Positions 17,319 to 26,480 of a stretch of 64,000 nt of DNA are shown here, in pieces. A program made the translations under genes and the position numbers. The notes under the pieces are model-generated. The model was given only the letters and a program-made list of their open reading frames with translations. It had not been told where the DNA came from and did not search any database. This stretch comes from Pseudomonadota bacterium (GTDB lineage: Bacteria; Pseudomonadota; Alphaproteobacteria; Micropepsales; Micropepsaceae): assembly GCA_021851325.1 (NCBI GenBank), contig JAJZDZ010000001.1, positions 1 to 64,000 on the forward strand, written 5' to 3'. The stretch's first letter is position 1. Each line of letters begins with the position of its first letter.

Positions 17319-18182
17319 CTAATGCATCAAAAATAGCGGCAGCGCCGAATGGCTGACGACATGGCGCGTGACCCCGCCAAATATCAACTGCAACAGCCTG
17401 GTGTGGCCATAACCTCCCAGCACCAGAAATCCGGCACGCGAAGCCGCAGCGCTTTCCAGCAGCACTTCGCCGACGGGCCGAGCCCCAGCCTCGATGGTAC
17501 GATGTTCGGCCCGCACCTCGTGGAGCTTCAGATATTCGCAGACCTCGCCAAATTCCTGGGGGGCAGACCCCTGAAAGATAGTGAAGACTTCCACGAATTC
17601 CGCCCGCTTGAGATACGGCAGTGCCGCCGTCAGCGCCCGTGCGCAGGCAAGGCTGCCGTCCCATCCAATGGCAATATGGCGCGCAAAATCCTTGGGTGGC
17701 ACATGGGCGCTCAAAAGCACCGGCCGGCCGGTCTGCATAAGCGTCGCATCAAACGCCTCGGCCAGGCCCGGCTTTTCAGACGGGCCCAAGGGGCCAAACA
17801 CCACCATGTCCGAAAGCCGCGCTGCATTCGTAACCTGGGTCGCAAAATTGCCCTGCATCTCACGCCAGGAGACGGTTACCCTGTCGGCCTTCTGCGGCTT
17901 GTCGATCAAGGATAGACCGGCATCGGCGACAATCTGTTTCAGCGCGGCGCAAGCCTCAGACGCGGCTTTGTCAGCAGCCTCCTTGGCGGCGTCGATGATC
18001 TCCTGCAGAACCACGCCGGACACTCCTTCGCCGAAAAAGGGCATGGCCTCGGTTGCGTCCGGGCGCACGAACAGCGCCTGGACATGAGCCGCAAACGGCC
18101 GAGCTGCTTCAAATGCACAGGCAAGCACATTGGCGTCGCGCGAGCCACCGGTCAGCGGTGCCAGGATTTTGACGTAAGACAT
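17319..18182 (-). CDS. Universal stress protein, tandem UspA domains
   Basis: A 287-residue protein with two Usp folds. The first (about 1-140, beginning MSYVKILAPLTGGSRDANVL) lacks the ATP-binding glycine loop; the second (about 145-287) ends with GGYGHTRLLQLIFGGVTRHV, fitting the G-x2-G-x9-G-S/T nucleotide motif. GGAG lies 7 nt before the ATG. Such proteins act in survival under stress or low oxygen. A 14-bp FNR/CRP-like sequence, TTGGTGCAAGTCAA at 18238-18251, lies 56 bp upstream and could give oxygen control, though it has two mismatches to the consensus. It converges on the KAS III-like gene and is divergent from the HD-hydrolase gene. Confidence 0.87.
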   Translation of the reverse strand: MSYVKILAPLTGGSRDANVLACAFEAARPFAAHVQALFVRPDATEAMPFFGEGVSGVVLQEIIDAAKEAADKAASEACAALKQIVADAGLSLIDKPQKADRVTVSWREMQGNFATQVTNAARLSDMVVFGPLGPSEKPGLAEAFDATLMQTGRPVLLSAHVPPKDFARHIAIGWDGSLACARALTAALPYLKRAEFVEVFTIFQGSAPQEFGEVCEYLKLHEVRAEHRTIEAGARPVGEVLLESAAASRAGFLVLGGYGHTRLLQLIFGGVTRHVVSHSALPLFLMH

Positions 18183-18237
18183 CGAAGTTCTCCGTCTTTG
18201 AGCGTGCCACACTGTCCCGATCAGCAACGCGCGATCT

Positions 18238-18251
18238 TTGGTGCAAGTCAA
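18238..18251. promoter_or_regulatory. Possible FNR/FixK-type site upstream of the universal stress gene
   Basis: TTGGTGCAAGTCAA fits TTGAT-N4-ATCAA except at one inner base of each half. It is centred about 63 bp from the universal stress start and about 167 bp from the divergent HD-hydrolase start. Usp genes of alphaproteobacteria are often under Crp/Fnr-family control. The match is weak and could be chance. Confidence 0.25.
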
Positions 18252-18411
18252 GAACAGCGCTTTTCGCAAACGCAGCAGTGCCGCAACCCCGCGTGCGTTG
18301 CCTCACGCTGTCCCTTGAAGCTTTGCGCCCATCCCTGTTCCAGTGCGGGGCAAAACTCTCGCCCTGAGCCCGGCGATTTAGTAAACCGCACCATTGCCTT
18401 AGTGAGAGATC

Positions 18412-19005
18412 ATGCCCACGACCCCAACCCAACCGCCGCGCGCCTGGCAGCGAATGCTGAGCGGACGTCGCCTTGACCTGCTCAACCCCTCGCCTCTGGA
18501 CGTCGAGGTCGCGGACATCGCCCACGGCCTTGCCCGCGTCGCCCGCTGGAACGGTCAAACCCGGGGCAGCCACGCCTTCTCGGTAGCCCAGCACTGCGTC
18601 CTTGTTGAACACCTGACGGCAGAGCTGAAGCCGCGGCTGGGCCGACAGGGTCGGCTCCTTGCCCTCCTTCATGACGCCCCGGAATACGTGGTTGGCGATC
18701 TCATCAGCCCCTTCAAGGCCGCAGTCGGGATTAATTACAAGGATTTCGAACTGCGCCTGGCCCGCGCCATCCACATCCGCTTTGGCCTGCCGGCCGAACC
18801 GGCAAGCGATCTTCTTGCTCTGATCAAACGCGCCGACCATCTCAGCGCCTATCACGAAGCGACCCAGCTGGCCGGCTTCTCGCGCCGTGAAGCCGCCAAG
18901 TTTTTCGGCTCCCCGCCCAAGGGGCTGGCCACGCCACGGCTCGTACCCCTGCCGGCGGACCAGGCCCAAGCACAGTTTCTCGAGCGCTTCCAACGTCTCG
19001 CTTAA
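18412..19005 (+). CDS. HD-domain hydrolase (YfbR/COG1896-like)
   Basis: A 197-residue metal-dependent phosphohydrolase. RGSHAFSVAQHC (His54, His61), LLALLHDAPEYVVGD (the His-Asp pair at 87-88 and Asp96) and IKRADHLSAY supply the HD metal ligands in order. The closest characterised relatives are 5'-deoxynucleotidases such as YfbR. It is the first gene of a run with the tyrosine-phosphatase-like gene (57 bp gap) and the NAD regulator gene, so a nucleotide-turnover role connected with NAD is a reasonable inference. The ribosome-binding site is weak (GAGAG close to the ATG). Confidence 0.8.
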   Translation: MPTTPTQPPRAWQRMLSGRRLDLLNPSPLDVEVADIAHGLARVARWNGQTRGSHAFSVAQHCVLVEHLTAELKPRLGRQGRLLALLHDAPEYVVGDLISPFKAAVGINYKDFELRLARAIHIRFGLPAEPASDLLALIKRADHLSAYHEATQLAGFSRREAAKFFGSPPKGLATPRLVPLPADQAQAQFLERFQRLA

Positions 19006-19062
19006 TGCATCGACATTCGGCGCCGTCTCGTTTACCTCCAGCGTCCAAGGAGGCCCGCCCGC

Positions 19063-19587
19063 ATGAGCATGATCATCGTGACTCCACTTTCGGCCCTGAA
19101 GGCTGGGATCCGGCGTTACCAGCCCTCACACGTGATCACCTTGCTGTCGCCCGAACATATGATCGACACGCCGGCCGGCGTGGTCCCGGATCATCATCTT
19201 CGCATTGCCGTCAACGATGTCAGCGATCCGGCAACTGCCGAAATGCCTCCGGGTCCTGATCACGTCGCGGCACTGCTGAGCTTTGCCGGCAGCTGGGACG
19301 CTGAAAAGCCGCTCTTGGTCCATTGCTGGGCCGGCATCAGCCGCTCCATGGCGGCCGCCTTCATCCTGCTCAACCAGCGCCTGGGCGCCGGCCATGAGAC
19401 AACCATTGCCAAAGCGATGCGGCGGCGTGCCCCCCATGCCTATCCCAATTTGCTTTTGGTGCGTTATGCCGACCTGCACCTTGGTCGTGACGGAGCCATG
19501 GTTCGGGCCATAGAGGGCATGGGCCGCGGCCTCGTGGTCGCCGAAGGTGAATGCGTCGAGCTGCCTCTTGACCTGGACGTTCTCTGA
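19063..19587 (+). CDS. Protein tyrosine phosphatase-like protein
   Basis: A 174-residue cysteine phosphatase of the COG5350 type. The P-loop LLVHCWAGISRS fits H-C-x5-R-S, with Cys88 and Arg94 as nucleophile and phosphate-binding residue. The upstream NDVSDP segment provides a candidate general-acid Asp. AAGGAGG lies 9 nt before the ATG, the strongest ribosome-binding site in this part of the window. Its stop overlaps the start of the NAD regulator by 1 nt (TGATG), a sign of coupled translation. The substrate is unknown; it could act on a phosphoprotein or on a small phosphorylated metabolite. Confidence 0.82.
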   Translation: MSMIIVTPLSALKAGIRRYQPSHVITLLSPEHMIDTPAGVVPDHHLRIAVNDVSDPATAEMPPGPDHVAALLSFAGSWDAEKPLLVHCWAGISRSMAAAFILLNQRLGAGHETTIAKAMRRRAPHAYPNLLLVRYADLHLGRDGAMVRAIEGMGRGLVVAEGECVELPLDLDVL

Positions 19588-20540
19588 TGGCGCGCACCAC
19601 CGATGTTGTCCGCATCGGGCTTTCGGCGGCAATCGTCTCGGTCGCCGACGAGGTCCCACGTGTGCTCGCGGTCAGCCATCCCGATGCACCCGATGGCCTG
19701 CCGTTTGGTCCGTTCGATCCACTCGATCATCGTACCTTGGAAAGTGGTCTGCGCAGCTGGGTGCGGCAGCAGACCCTGCTTGAACTGCATTATGCGGAAC
19801 AGCTTTACACCTTCGGCGACCGCGGCCGCCACATGGTCAAGTCCGACGAGGGGCCGCGTGTGGTCTCGGTAGGTTATCTCGCGCTGGTGCGCGCAGCTGG
19901 CGCCCGTCGCGCGGCACAGACGCAGTGGCAGAACTGGTATGCCTATTTCCCTTGGGAAGACTGGCGCCAGACCCGCCCCCCCATCCTCGATGACATCATT
20001 CTGCCGGCGCTGAACGGCTTTTGCCGCAGTGGTCGGGACGCTGCAGAAGTCGCCGCACGCAAACAGCGCGTCACCTTGTGCTTCGGTTCCATCAGCGCCG
20101 GCTGGGACGAAGAGCGCGTGCTCGACCGCTATGAACTGCTTTATGAAGCCGGTCTCGTCGAGGAGGCCGCCCGCGACGGCCGTGCCCAGGTTCAGCTGCC
20201 CGAAGTCCCCCTGGGGCGCACGATGATGTTTGACCATCGCCGTATCCTGGCTACCGCTATCGCCAGGCTCCGGGGCAAGATGAAGTATCGTCCACTGGTG
20301 TTCGAACTGATGGCCTCGACCTTCACCTTGCTCGAATTGCAGCGGACGGTTGAGGCGATCTCCGGCGTGCGCCTTCACAAGCAGAATTTCCGCCGCCTGG
20401 TCGAGGGTCAGGGACTGGTCGAGCGCACCGGAAAGCTTTCGGCCAGCAGCCGCGGCCGACCGGCCGAGCTGTTCCGCTTTCGCCGTGAAGTCCTCAGCGA
20501 GCGTCCGGCGCCGGGCCTGCGCCTCGGCATGCGGCGCTGA
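19587..20540 (+). CDS. nadQ: NAD regulator, degenerate Nudix domain plus winged helix (NadQ type)
   Basis: A 317-residue protein of the COG4111 kind, described in alphaproteobacteria as a repressor of NAD synthesis genes. Residues 1-150 look like a Nudix fold in which the catalytic G-x5-E-x7-REUxEE box is not conserved (HRTLESGLRSWVRQQTLL and EQLYTFGDRGRH occupy the region), fitting an effector-sensing rather than hydrolytic role. The C-terminal 80 residues form a winged helix (FTLLELQRTVEAISGVRLHK, FRRLVEGQGLVERTG, SRGRPAELFRFR). Candidate operators lie 1.3 kb downstream in front of nadABC. Translation is coupled to the phosphatase gene upstream. Confidence 0.78.
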   Translation: MARTTDVVRIGLSAAIVSVADEVPRVLAVSHPDAPDGLPFGPFDPLDHRTLESGLRSWVRQQTLLELHYAEQLYTFGDRGRHMVKSDEGPRVVSVGYLALVRAAGARRAAQTQWQNWYAYFPWEDWRQTRPPILDDIILPALNGFCRSGRDAAEVAARKQRVTLCFGSISAGWDEERVLDRYELLYEAGLVEEAARDGRAQVQLPEVPLGRTMMFDHRRILATAIARLRGKMKYRPLVFELMASTFTLLELQRTVEAISGVRLHKQNFRRLVEGQGLVERTGKLSASSRGRPAELFRFRREVLSERPAPGLRLGMRR

Positions 20541-20543
20541 GGC

Positions 20544-21752
20544 TTACTCTGACCAGCCTTCACTCAGAAACCGCTCAGCCATGGCGCAGTGCATGGCAAT
20601 GCCACGAGCCATGGCCTGCTCGTCGAGCAGCACGCGGTTGGAGTGCAAGGAACAGCAGGAACGGAAATCCCCGCCCTCTGGCGTCGCGCCGAGAAAATAC
20701 ATCGCCCCCGGCACTTCATTGAGCACATAGGAAAAATCCTCGGCGCCCATGGTCGGGGACGGCATCGTCATCCAGCCTCCTTCCCCGAAAAGCTCGGTGG
20801 CAACCTTGGAACCAAGACGCGCTGCACGCTCGTCGCAGATGGTAACGGGAAAGCCCGGTTCGATCACAAGCTCGGCTTCGCACAAATGTGCCGCCGCGAT
20901 ATGGCTGACTAGACGCTGGAGGCCTTCATGCGCTTTGGCCCGCGAGACCTTGGAAAAGCTTCTAATCGTACCTTCCAGTTCGGCCACTTCGGGAATGATG
21001 TTGTTGGTCGTGCCGGTGGTGATACGGGCAATGGTCATGATCACCGGATCAAAAGCTTCGATGCGCCGGGTCACCAGGGCCTGAATGGCGGTCACGATCT
21101 CGCAGGCGACCGGGATGGGATCCACGGCGTTGTGCGGCTGGGAGGCATGCCCGCCCTTGCCGGTGATCTTGAGCTTGATCTTGTCCGCGGCGGCCATCAG
21201 CGGACCAGCCTTTCCGGCCAGAATGCCCGAGGGAATGTTGGGCGTGATGTGCAAAGCAAAGGCGGCATCCGGCAAGGGGTTGATGATGCCGTCCTTCAGC
21301 ATCTCGCGGGCACCATGATGGCCTTCCTCACCCGGCTGGAACATAAAATAGACACTGCCTGCAAGGCGATCGCGATGGGCACAGAGCGCTTTGGCGGCGC
21401 CAACCAGCATGGCGACATGGGTATCGTGACCGCAGGCATGCATCGAGCCGGCATGGCGCGAAGAAAACGGTAGCCCGGTCTCTTCGGTCAGCGGCAGGGC
21501 ATCGGTGTCACCACGCAGCAGCACCGTGCGGCCATTGGCGGGACCCTTGAGCACGGCAATGAACCCGGAGGTAGAGGGCCCTTCCCGGTATTCGAGGGGC
21601 AGGCCAGACAAGGCCGCCTTGGCCTTGGCCGCGGTCTTGGGATTGAACAATCCCTGCTCGGGTTCTTCATGGATCGCCCGCCGCAGCTGGATGGCCTCCC
21701 CCAGGAGACTCTCGCCCATGTCCACCCAAAGCCGGCTGTCCTGTCGATCCAT
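20544..21752 (-). CDS. M20-family amidohydrolase (hippurate hydrolase/aminoacylase-like)
   Basis: Zinc-dependent cytosolic peptidase/deacylase of 402 residues. GRTVLLRGDTDALPLTEETG, HACGHDTHVAML and FQPGEEGHHGAREML carry the metal ligands and catalytic Glu; MGAEDFSYVL supplies a late Glu/Asp ligand, as in the IAA-amino-acid hydrolase/hippuricase group. The start is set at the ATG at 21752, with GAGGG 9 nt upstream; two other ATGs at 21758 and 21761 are too close to that site. It faces nadQ with only 3 bp between the stops and shares its promoter region with the nadABC operators, so its own expression may be affected by them. Confidence 0.87.
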   Translation of the reverse strand: MDRQDSRLWVDMGESLLGEAIQLRRAIHEEPEQGLFNPKTAAKAKAALSGLPLEYREGPSTSGFIAVLKGPANGRTVLLRGDTDALPLTEETGLPFSSRHAGSMHACGHDTHVAMLVGAAKALCAHRDRLAGSVYFMFQPGEEGHHGAREMLKDGIINPLPDAAFALHITPNIPSGILAGKAGPLMAAADKIKLKITGKGGHASQPHNAVDPIPVACEIVTAIQALVTRRIEAFDPVIMTIARITTGTTNNIIPEVAELEGTIRSFSKVSRAKAHEGLQRLVSHIAAAHLCEAELVIEPGFPVTICDERAARLGSKVATELFGEGGWMTMPSPTMGAEDFSYVLNEVPGAMYFLGATPEGGDFRSCCSLHSNRVLLDEQAMARGIAMHCAMAERFLSEGWSE

Positions 21753-21867
21753 GATCATCATCCCTCGTTGAAACAGTGCGCCAATTCGCCCTCAACCCCC
21801 GGCGGAAGTCAACGCCGCGCCTTGGCGCCGCAGGCGCCGCCCAGGACACATTTCCGCTTGACGGATT

Positions 21868-21886
21868 TATGCTCAACTATAGCATA
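21868..21886. promoter_or_regulatory. Palindromic operator 1 upstream of nadABC (candidate NadQ site)
   Basis: TATGCT, 7 nt, AGCATA: a perfect inverted repeat with the same half-sites and spacing as the second copy at 21937-21957. TTGACG at 21858-21863, just before it, could be a -35 element, in which case this site would cover the spacer and -10. Its position between the M20 gene and nadA means it could control both. Confidence 0.75.
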
Positions 21887-21900
21887 TATGGGTCACAAGG

Positions 21901-21921
21901 GCCGGCCGCTTGACGGCCGGC
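21901..21921 (+). repeat. GC-rich hairpin between the two nad operators
   Basis: GCCGGCCG, a 5-nt loop (CTTGA), CGGCCGGC: a perfect 8-bp inverted repeat lying exactly between the two operator copies. There is no U-tract after it, so it is not a standard terminator. It may form in the nad leader RNA or serve as a protein site. TTGACG at 21910-21915 within it could also be a -35 element for a promoter whose -10 lies at operator 2. Confidence 0.5.
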
Positions 21922-21936
21922 TATTTCGGACCACAT

Positions 21937-21957
21937 TTATGCTCAATTAGAGCATAA
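21937..21957. promoter_or_regulatory. Palindromic operator 2 upstream of nadABC (candidate NadQ site)
   Basis: TTATGCT, CAATTAG, AGCATAA: a perfect 7-bp inverted repeat ending 13 nt before the nadA ATG and just before the GGAGG ribosome-binding site. Its centre is 70 bp from that of operator 1. Both share the core TATGCTCAA. Binding here would block transcription initiation or elongation into nadA. Confidence 0.78.
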
Positions 21958-21970
21958 TACGGAGGCGGCC

Positions 21971-23029
21971 ATGGACCGTGTCACAGCAGCAGGATCTCAG
22001 CTCCCTGCCTATACCCCGGCGGTAGCGGAGGCGACCCGCGAAGCCTATGACCGCCTTGCCCACGTCATACCCGCGATCGAATGGCCGGTGCACGCGCCCT
22101 ACATTGCCGCCATCAATGCCCTCAAAAAGCAGAAAAATGCGGTGATCCTCGCCCACAATTACATGACGCCGCAGATCTATCACGGGGTTGCCGACTTCGT
22201 TGGCGACTCCCTGCAGCTGGCGCGCGAAGCGGCCAAGACTGATGCCAAGGTGATCGTGCAGGCGGGGGTGCATTTCATGGCCGAAACCGCGAAAATTCTC
22301 TCACCCGACAAGACTGTGCTCATTCCCGATCCTCTCGCGGGCTGTTCGCTCGCTGCCTCGGTCACCGGTGCCGATGTACGTCTTCTCAAGCAAAAATATC
22401 CCGGCTTGCCGGTGGTGACCTACGTTAACACCTCTGCCGAGGTCAAAGCCGAAAGTGACATCTGCTGCACCTCATCGAACGCAGTGGCGGTGGTCGAGGA
22501 TATCGCTCGGGCGTGGGGCGTCGATCAGGTGATCATGATCCCAGATGAATACCTCGCCGCCAACGTCGCGCGCCAAACCGCCATCCGGATCATCGCCTGG
22601 AAAGGACGGTGCGAAGTTCATGAGCGCTTTACCGCCGCCGAGCTGCGCGCCTACCGCGCATCCAATCCTGGCATCGTCATTCTGGCCCATCCCGAGTGCC
22701 CGCCGGAAGTCATTGACGAAGCGGATTTCGCCGGCTCCACCGCCGCCATGATCGGCTATGTCGGCACCCACAGGCCGGCGCGGGTGGTCATGGTGACTGA
22801 ATGCTCCATGAGCGACAACGTCGCTGCCGAATATCCCGATGTTGAATTCGTGCGGCCCTGCAATCTGTGCCCGCACATGAAGCGTATCACGCTGGAAGCC
22901 ATTCTCAGCGCCCTGCAAAACATGGAACACGAGGTGACAGTCGACAGCACCATCGCCAGCCGGGCGCGCGCTTCGGTGGAGCGCATGCTTGCCGTGACAA
23001 CCCGCCCTGCGAGGCAGGCAGCCGCCTGA
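21971..23029 (+). CDS. nadA: Quinolinate synthase
   Basis: Condenses iminoaspartate with dihydroxyacetone phosphate to quinolinate using a 4Fe-4S cluster. The 352-residue protein shows the triplicated NadA fold: [32 protein letters not shown], then [11 protein letters not shown], the cluster-region Cys in [29 protein letters not shown], and the C-terminal ECSMSDNV and [17 protein letters not shown] stands 6 nt before the ATG. First gene of nadABC; 6 bp from nadB. Two palindromes directly upstream indicate repression when NAD is plentiful. Confidence 0.96.
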   Translation: MDRVTAAGSQLPAYTPAVAEATREAYDRLAHVIPAIEWPVHAPYIAAINALKKQKNAVILAHNYMTPQIYHGVADFVGDSLQLAREAAKTDAKVIVQAGVHFMAETAKILSPDKTVLIPDPLAGCSLAASVTGADVRLLKQKYPGLPVVTYVNTSAEVKAESDICCTSSNAVAVVEDIARAWGVDQVIMIPDEYLAANVARQTAIRIIAWKGRCEVHERFTAAELRAYRASNPGIVILAHPECPPEVIDEADFAGSTAAMIGYVGTHRPARVVMVTECSMSDNVAAEYPDVEFVRPCNLCPHMKRITLEAILSALQNMEHEVTVDSTIASRARASVERMLAVTTRPARQAAA

Positions 23030-23035
23030 TCGGCC

Positions 23036-24625
23036 ATGGCCCAGGAACTCGACAACATTGTTGATTTGCCCGGCGCCCTGATTCTTGGCGCTGGGATTGC
23101 TGGCCTCTTTACCGCGCTCAGGCTTGCACCTTATCCGGCCTTCGTGCTCGCCAATACACCGGCAGGAGAAGCCGGTTCGAGCGCCTGGGCCCAGGGCGGG
23201 ATTGCAGCAGCGGTCGCCGAAGGCGACAGCTGGCGTGCCCATTGCGCCGATACCCTGGCCGCAGGCAGCGGTATCTGCGATACCTCTGTTGCCGAACTTG
23301 TAACCCGTGACGCTGCCCCGCGCATCGCTGATCTGCTTGCACTCGGTGTGCCGTTCGACCGCGGCACCGATGGCCGCCTCAGCGTCGGTCGCGAAGCTGC
23401 GCACAGCGCTGCACGCATCGTTCATGTCGCAGGCGATCGCGCCGGTGCCGAAGTTACCCGCAATCTCGCCCGTGCCGCGCACGCCTGCGCGTCGGTTCGC
23501 CTCCTCGAGGGTTTTCATGCTCTCGATCTTGCGCTTGAAAATGGCCGTGCCGTGGGCCTCTTTGTCCGTGCCGGAAGCGGCCGCACAAGCCGTCTGATGC
23601 TCTTGCGCGCCCAGGCCGTGGTCCTCGCCAGCGGTGGCCTTGGCTCACTCTTTGCCGTCACCACCAATCCGCCGGAAGCCCGTGGGCAGGGTCTTGGTAT
23701 GGCCGCACGCGCCGGCGCCCGCATCGCCGATGCGGAATTTGTTCAATTCCATCCCACTGCCATTGCCGTCGGACGCGATCCGGCGCCACTTGCCACCGAA
23801 GCCTTGCGCGGAGCCGGAGCCCACCTCGTCGACGAGAGCGGCCGGCGTATCATGAGTGGCGTCCACGATGATCTCGAATTGGCGCCGCGGGACGTTGTCG
23901 CCCGGGCCATACACCGTGAAATCGCCCAGGGCCACAGCGTCTATCTGGATTGCCGCAAGGCCGTCGGCACGGCGTTCGCAGAGCGTTATCCAACCGTCTA
24001 TGGCGCCTGCGCCGCGGCGGGTATCGACCCGGCCACCATGCCCATTCCGGTCGCCCCGGCGGCCCACTACCACATGGGAGGTATCGCCGTTGATGCCTGG
24101 GGGCGCAGCTCCCTTGCCGGCCTCTGGGCAGTTGGAGAATGTGCCTCCACCGGCCTTCATGGAGCCAACCGCCTCGCTTCCAACTCGCTGCTCGAAGCCC
24201 TGGTGTTTGGCGCCCGCGCGGCACAGGACATCGCAGGCCAGCTGCCGGTGCGAACGCAAGGCGCCCACCCGCCGGAACCCGCCTCGGCCGCTGCCGCCAT
24301 GGTGGTTCCTGAACGCCTGCGCCAGATCATGAGCCGACATGTCGGACTAGAACGCGACGCCGCAGGGCTGCGCGCGGCACTCTGTGGCATCCTTGCCCTG
24401 GAACGCGCCGCAGCCCAGGAGCCGTCCCTCCTCAACATGACAGCCGCGGCCAAGCTTGTCGCCGCGGCCGCATTGCGCCGCCAGGAAAGCCGCGGCGCGC
24501 ATTTCCGCAGTGACTATCCGCAAACCCTGCCCCAAGGTACCCGCTCCTTCCTCTGCCTCGAGGAGGCCCATCTCCTCGCTCTCGAGCAGGACTGCAGCGC
24601 CGCTGCGAAGGTGTCTGCGGCATGA
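23036..24625 (+). CDS. nadB: L-aspartate oxidase
   Basis: FAD enzyme that oxidises aspartate to iminoaspartate, the substrate of NadA. The 529-residue protein has the dinucleotide loop [30 protein letters not shown] (substrate/FAD contact typical of the fumarate reductase/aspartate oxidase family), [17 protein letters not shown] and [20 protein letters not shown]. It follows nadA by 6 bp, and its last codons overlap the nadC start (ATGA), so the two are coupled. Confidence 0.96.
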   Translation: MAQELDNIVDLPGALILGAGIAGLFTALRLAPYPAFVLANTPAGEAGSSAWAQGGIAAAVAEGDSWRAHCADTLAAGSGICDTSVAELVTRDAAPRIADLLALGVPFDRGTDGRLSVGREAAHSAARIVHVAGDRAGAEVTRNLARAAHACASVRLLEGFHALDLALENGRAVGLFVRAGSGRTSRLMLLRAQAVVLASGGLGSLFAVTTNPPEARGQGLGMAARAGARIADAEFVQFHPTAIAVGRDPAPLATEALRGAGAHLVDESGRRIMSGVHDDLELAPRDVVARAIHREIAQGHSVYLDCRKAVGTAFAERYPTVYGACAAAGIDPATMPIPVAPAAHYHMGGIAVDAWGRSSLAGLWAVGECASTGLHGANRLASNSLLEALVFGARAAQDIAGQLPVRTQGAHPPEPASAAAAMVVPERLRQIMSRHVGLERDAAGLRAALCGILALERAAAQEPSLLNMTAAAKLVAAAALRRQESRGAHFRSDYPQTLPQGTRSFLCLEEAHLLALEQDCSAAAKVSAA

Positions 24626-25479
24626 CCGATCCAGCCTTTACGCGCCCTCCCCATGCGCTTGTCATCGAGCCTGTGGTACGGGCCGCTCTCAATGAAGATC
24701 TTGGCCGCGCCGGGGATCTCACCTCGGATCTCACGATCCCGGCATCCACCACAGCCAGGGCACAGCTGGTGGCACGCCGAAGAGGCACCATCGCCGGACT
24801 GATCGCCGCAGAGGCCGCCTTCCGCCTTATTGATCCCGGCGTGGTCTTTCACTGCGAACAGCCGGACGGTTCAACCGTAGAGGCCAACACGGTCCTGGCC
24901 ACAATTGAAGGCCCGGCGCGCGCGCTGCTGTCGGCTGAGCGCGTGGCACTCAATTTCGCCGGCCATCTGAGCGGGGTTGCAACTGCCACCCGTACCCTCG
25001 TCGATGCCATCGCAGGCACCAGAGCGCGTATCGTCTGTACCCGCAAGACACTTCCGGGATTACGCACCTTGCAGAAATACGCGGTTCGCTGCGGTGGCGG
25101 CTTTAACCATCGCTTCGGTCTCGATGACGCCGTGCTTGTCAAGGATAATCACCTGGTAGCAGCAGGCGGGATCACCGCGGCGGTCGCCCGGCTGCGTACC
25201 GGACTTGGGCATATGGTCCGCATTGAACTCGAGGTTGATACATTGACGCAGCTGGAGGAAGCCCTGAGCCTTGGTGTTGACGTCATCCTCCTCGACAATA
25301 TGTCGATCGCCGACCTCAAAAAGGCAGTCGATCTCAGCAAGGGCCGCGCCATCCTTGAGGCCTCCGGCAATGTGACCATTGCCACGGTGCGGGCGATCGC
25401 CGAAACCGGCGTGGACTACATCTCCTCTGGCGCCATCACCCATTCTGCTGCCAATCTCGACCTCGGCCTCGATTTCTAG
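24622..25479 (+). CDS. nadC: Nicotinate-nucleotide pyrophosphorylase (carboxylating)
   Basis: Quinolinate phosphoribosyltransferase, third enzyme of de novo NAD synthesis, yielding nicotinate mononucleotide. The 285-residue product has the usual length and motifs: [98 protein letters not shown] and LEASGNVT. The start overlaps the nadB stop by 4 nt. No clear terminator follows; the next gene begins 140 bp later. Confidence 0.96.
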   Translation: MTDPAFTRPPHALVIEPVVRAALNEDLGRAGDLTSDLTIPASTTARAQLVARRRGTIAGLIAAEAAFRLIDPGVVFHCEQPDGSTVEANTVLATIEGPARALLSAERVALNFAGHLSGVATATRTLVDAIAGTRARIVCTRKTLPGLRTLQKYAVRCGGGFNHRFGLDDAVLVKDNHLVAAGGITAAVARLRTGLGHMVRIELEVDTLTQLEEALSLGVDVILLDNMSIADLKKAVDLSKGRAILEASGNVTIATVRAIAETGVDYISSGAITHSAANLDLGLDF

Positions 25480-25619
25480 GCAGGCAAACAAGGAGTACTC
25501 TTGGCCTTGCTGGCACTGCCCAGCTAGAGTGGCAGGGTACACGGGGAGGATGGGGGTCTTGGTTCCGGGTCGTAACATCATTTTGGCCATGAGGCGGCAC
25601 GCCATGCGCTGCAACGCAC

Positions 25620-26477
25620 ATGTCTGATACACCTAACGCGGGCAAGGCCCGCGGCCGCAAAACCATTTTCATCACCGGCGCAGCCAGCGGTATGGGCCGG
25701 CAGACGGCCCGGCTGTTTCGGCAGAAGGACTGGTTTGTCGGACTCACGGACGTCAACCGCGAAGGTCTTAGCCAGCTTGAAGAGGAAATCGGCAGCGATA
25801 ATTGCTACGTTGGCTGTGTCGATGTTGCCGACAAGCAGGCTCTGGATGAGGCACTGCAAGATTTTGCCAGGGAAAGCGGGGGCAAGCTCGACCTGCTCTT
25901 TGCCAATGCCGGCATCGGCGAAAGCGGCTGGTTCGAGGATGTGCCGTTTGATGCGGCCGTGCGCCTTGTTCAGGTCAATCTCATCGGCGTCATCGCCAGC
26001 ATCTATGCTGCCCTGCCCCTGCTGAAGGCAACACCTGGCTCACTCGTTTTCATCACCTCATCATCGTCCGCAACCCACGGCATGCCGCGTATTGCGGTCT
26101 ATTCGGCAACCAAATTTGCCGTCAAAGGCCTTGCCGAAGCGCTTTCGATCGAGTTCAGCCGTTTTGGCGTGCGGGTTGCCGATGTCCTGCCGGGCCTCAT
26201 CGACACAGCCATTCTGCGCAATACCCCAAACCGGTCGGGTGATCGCAGCAAGCCGAGTGAGGATGTATTCTACGCCACGGCGCCCAAGCGTGGCATGTTC
26301 CGCCTGCTGCCACCGGAGACGGTGGCACAGACCGTCTGGGCAGCTTACCAGGAACCTCACCGCGTGCACTGGTACGTTCCACGCGAGCTGGCGTGGATCG
26401 ACCGGCTGAAGGCTATTTTTCCCGGGCTCATCCGCGAGCGCATCGCCCGCCAGATGACCCGCTTTAACAGCGAATAG
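25620..26477 (+). CDS. Short-chain dehydrogenase/reductase
   Basis: Classical SDR of 285 residues. TIFITGAASGMGRQTARLF is the NAD(P) glycine motif T-G-x3-G-x-G; LFANAGIG, SSSSATHG (catalytic Ser) and YSATKFAVKGLAEAL (Tyr-x3-Lys) complete the active site. An Asp after the second strand (GLTDVNREGL) favours NAD over NADP. The substrate is unknown. The ribosome-binding site is poor. It is followed after 3 bp by a RidA gene, and the two likely form an operon. Confidence 0.87.
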   Translation: MSDTPNAGKARGRKTIFITGAASGMGRQTARLFRQKDWFVGLTDVNREGLSQLEEEIGSDNCYVGCVDVADKQALDEALQDFARESGGKLDLLFANAGIGESGWFEDVPFDAAVRLVQVNLIGVIASIYAALPLLKATPGSLVFITSSSSATHGMPRIAVYSATKFAVKGLAEALSIEFSRFGVRVADVLPGLIDTAILRNTPNRSGDRSKPSEDVFYATAPKRGMFRLLPPETVAQTVWAAYQEPHRVHWYVPRELAWIDRLKAIFPGLIRERIARQMTRFNSE

Positions 26478-26480
26478 AGG

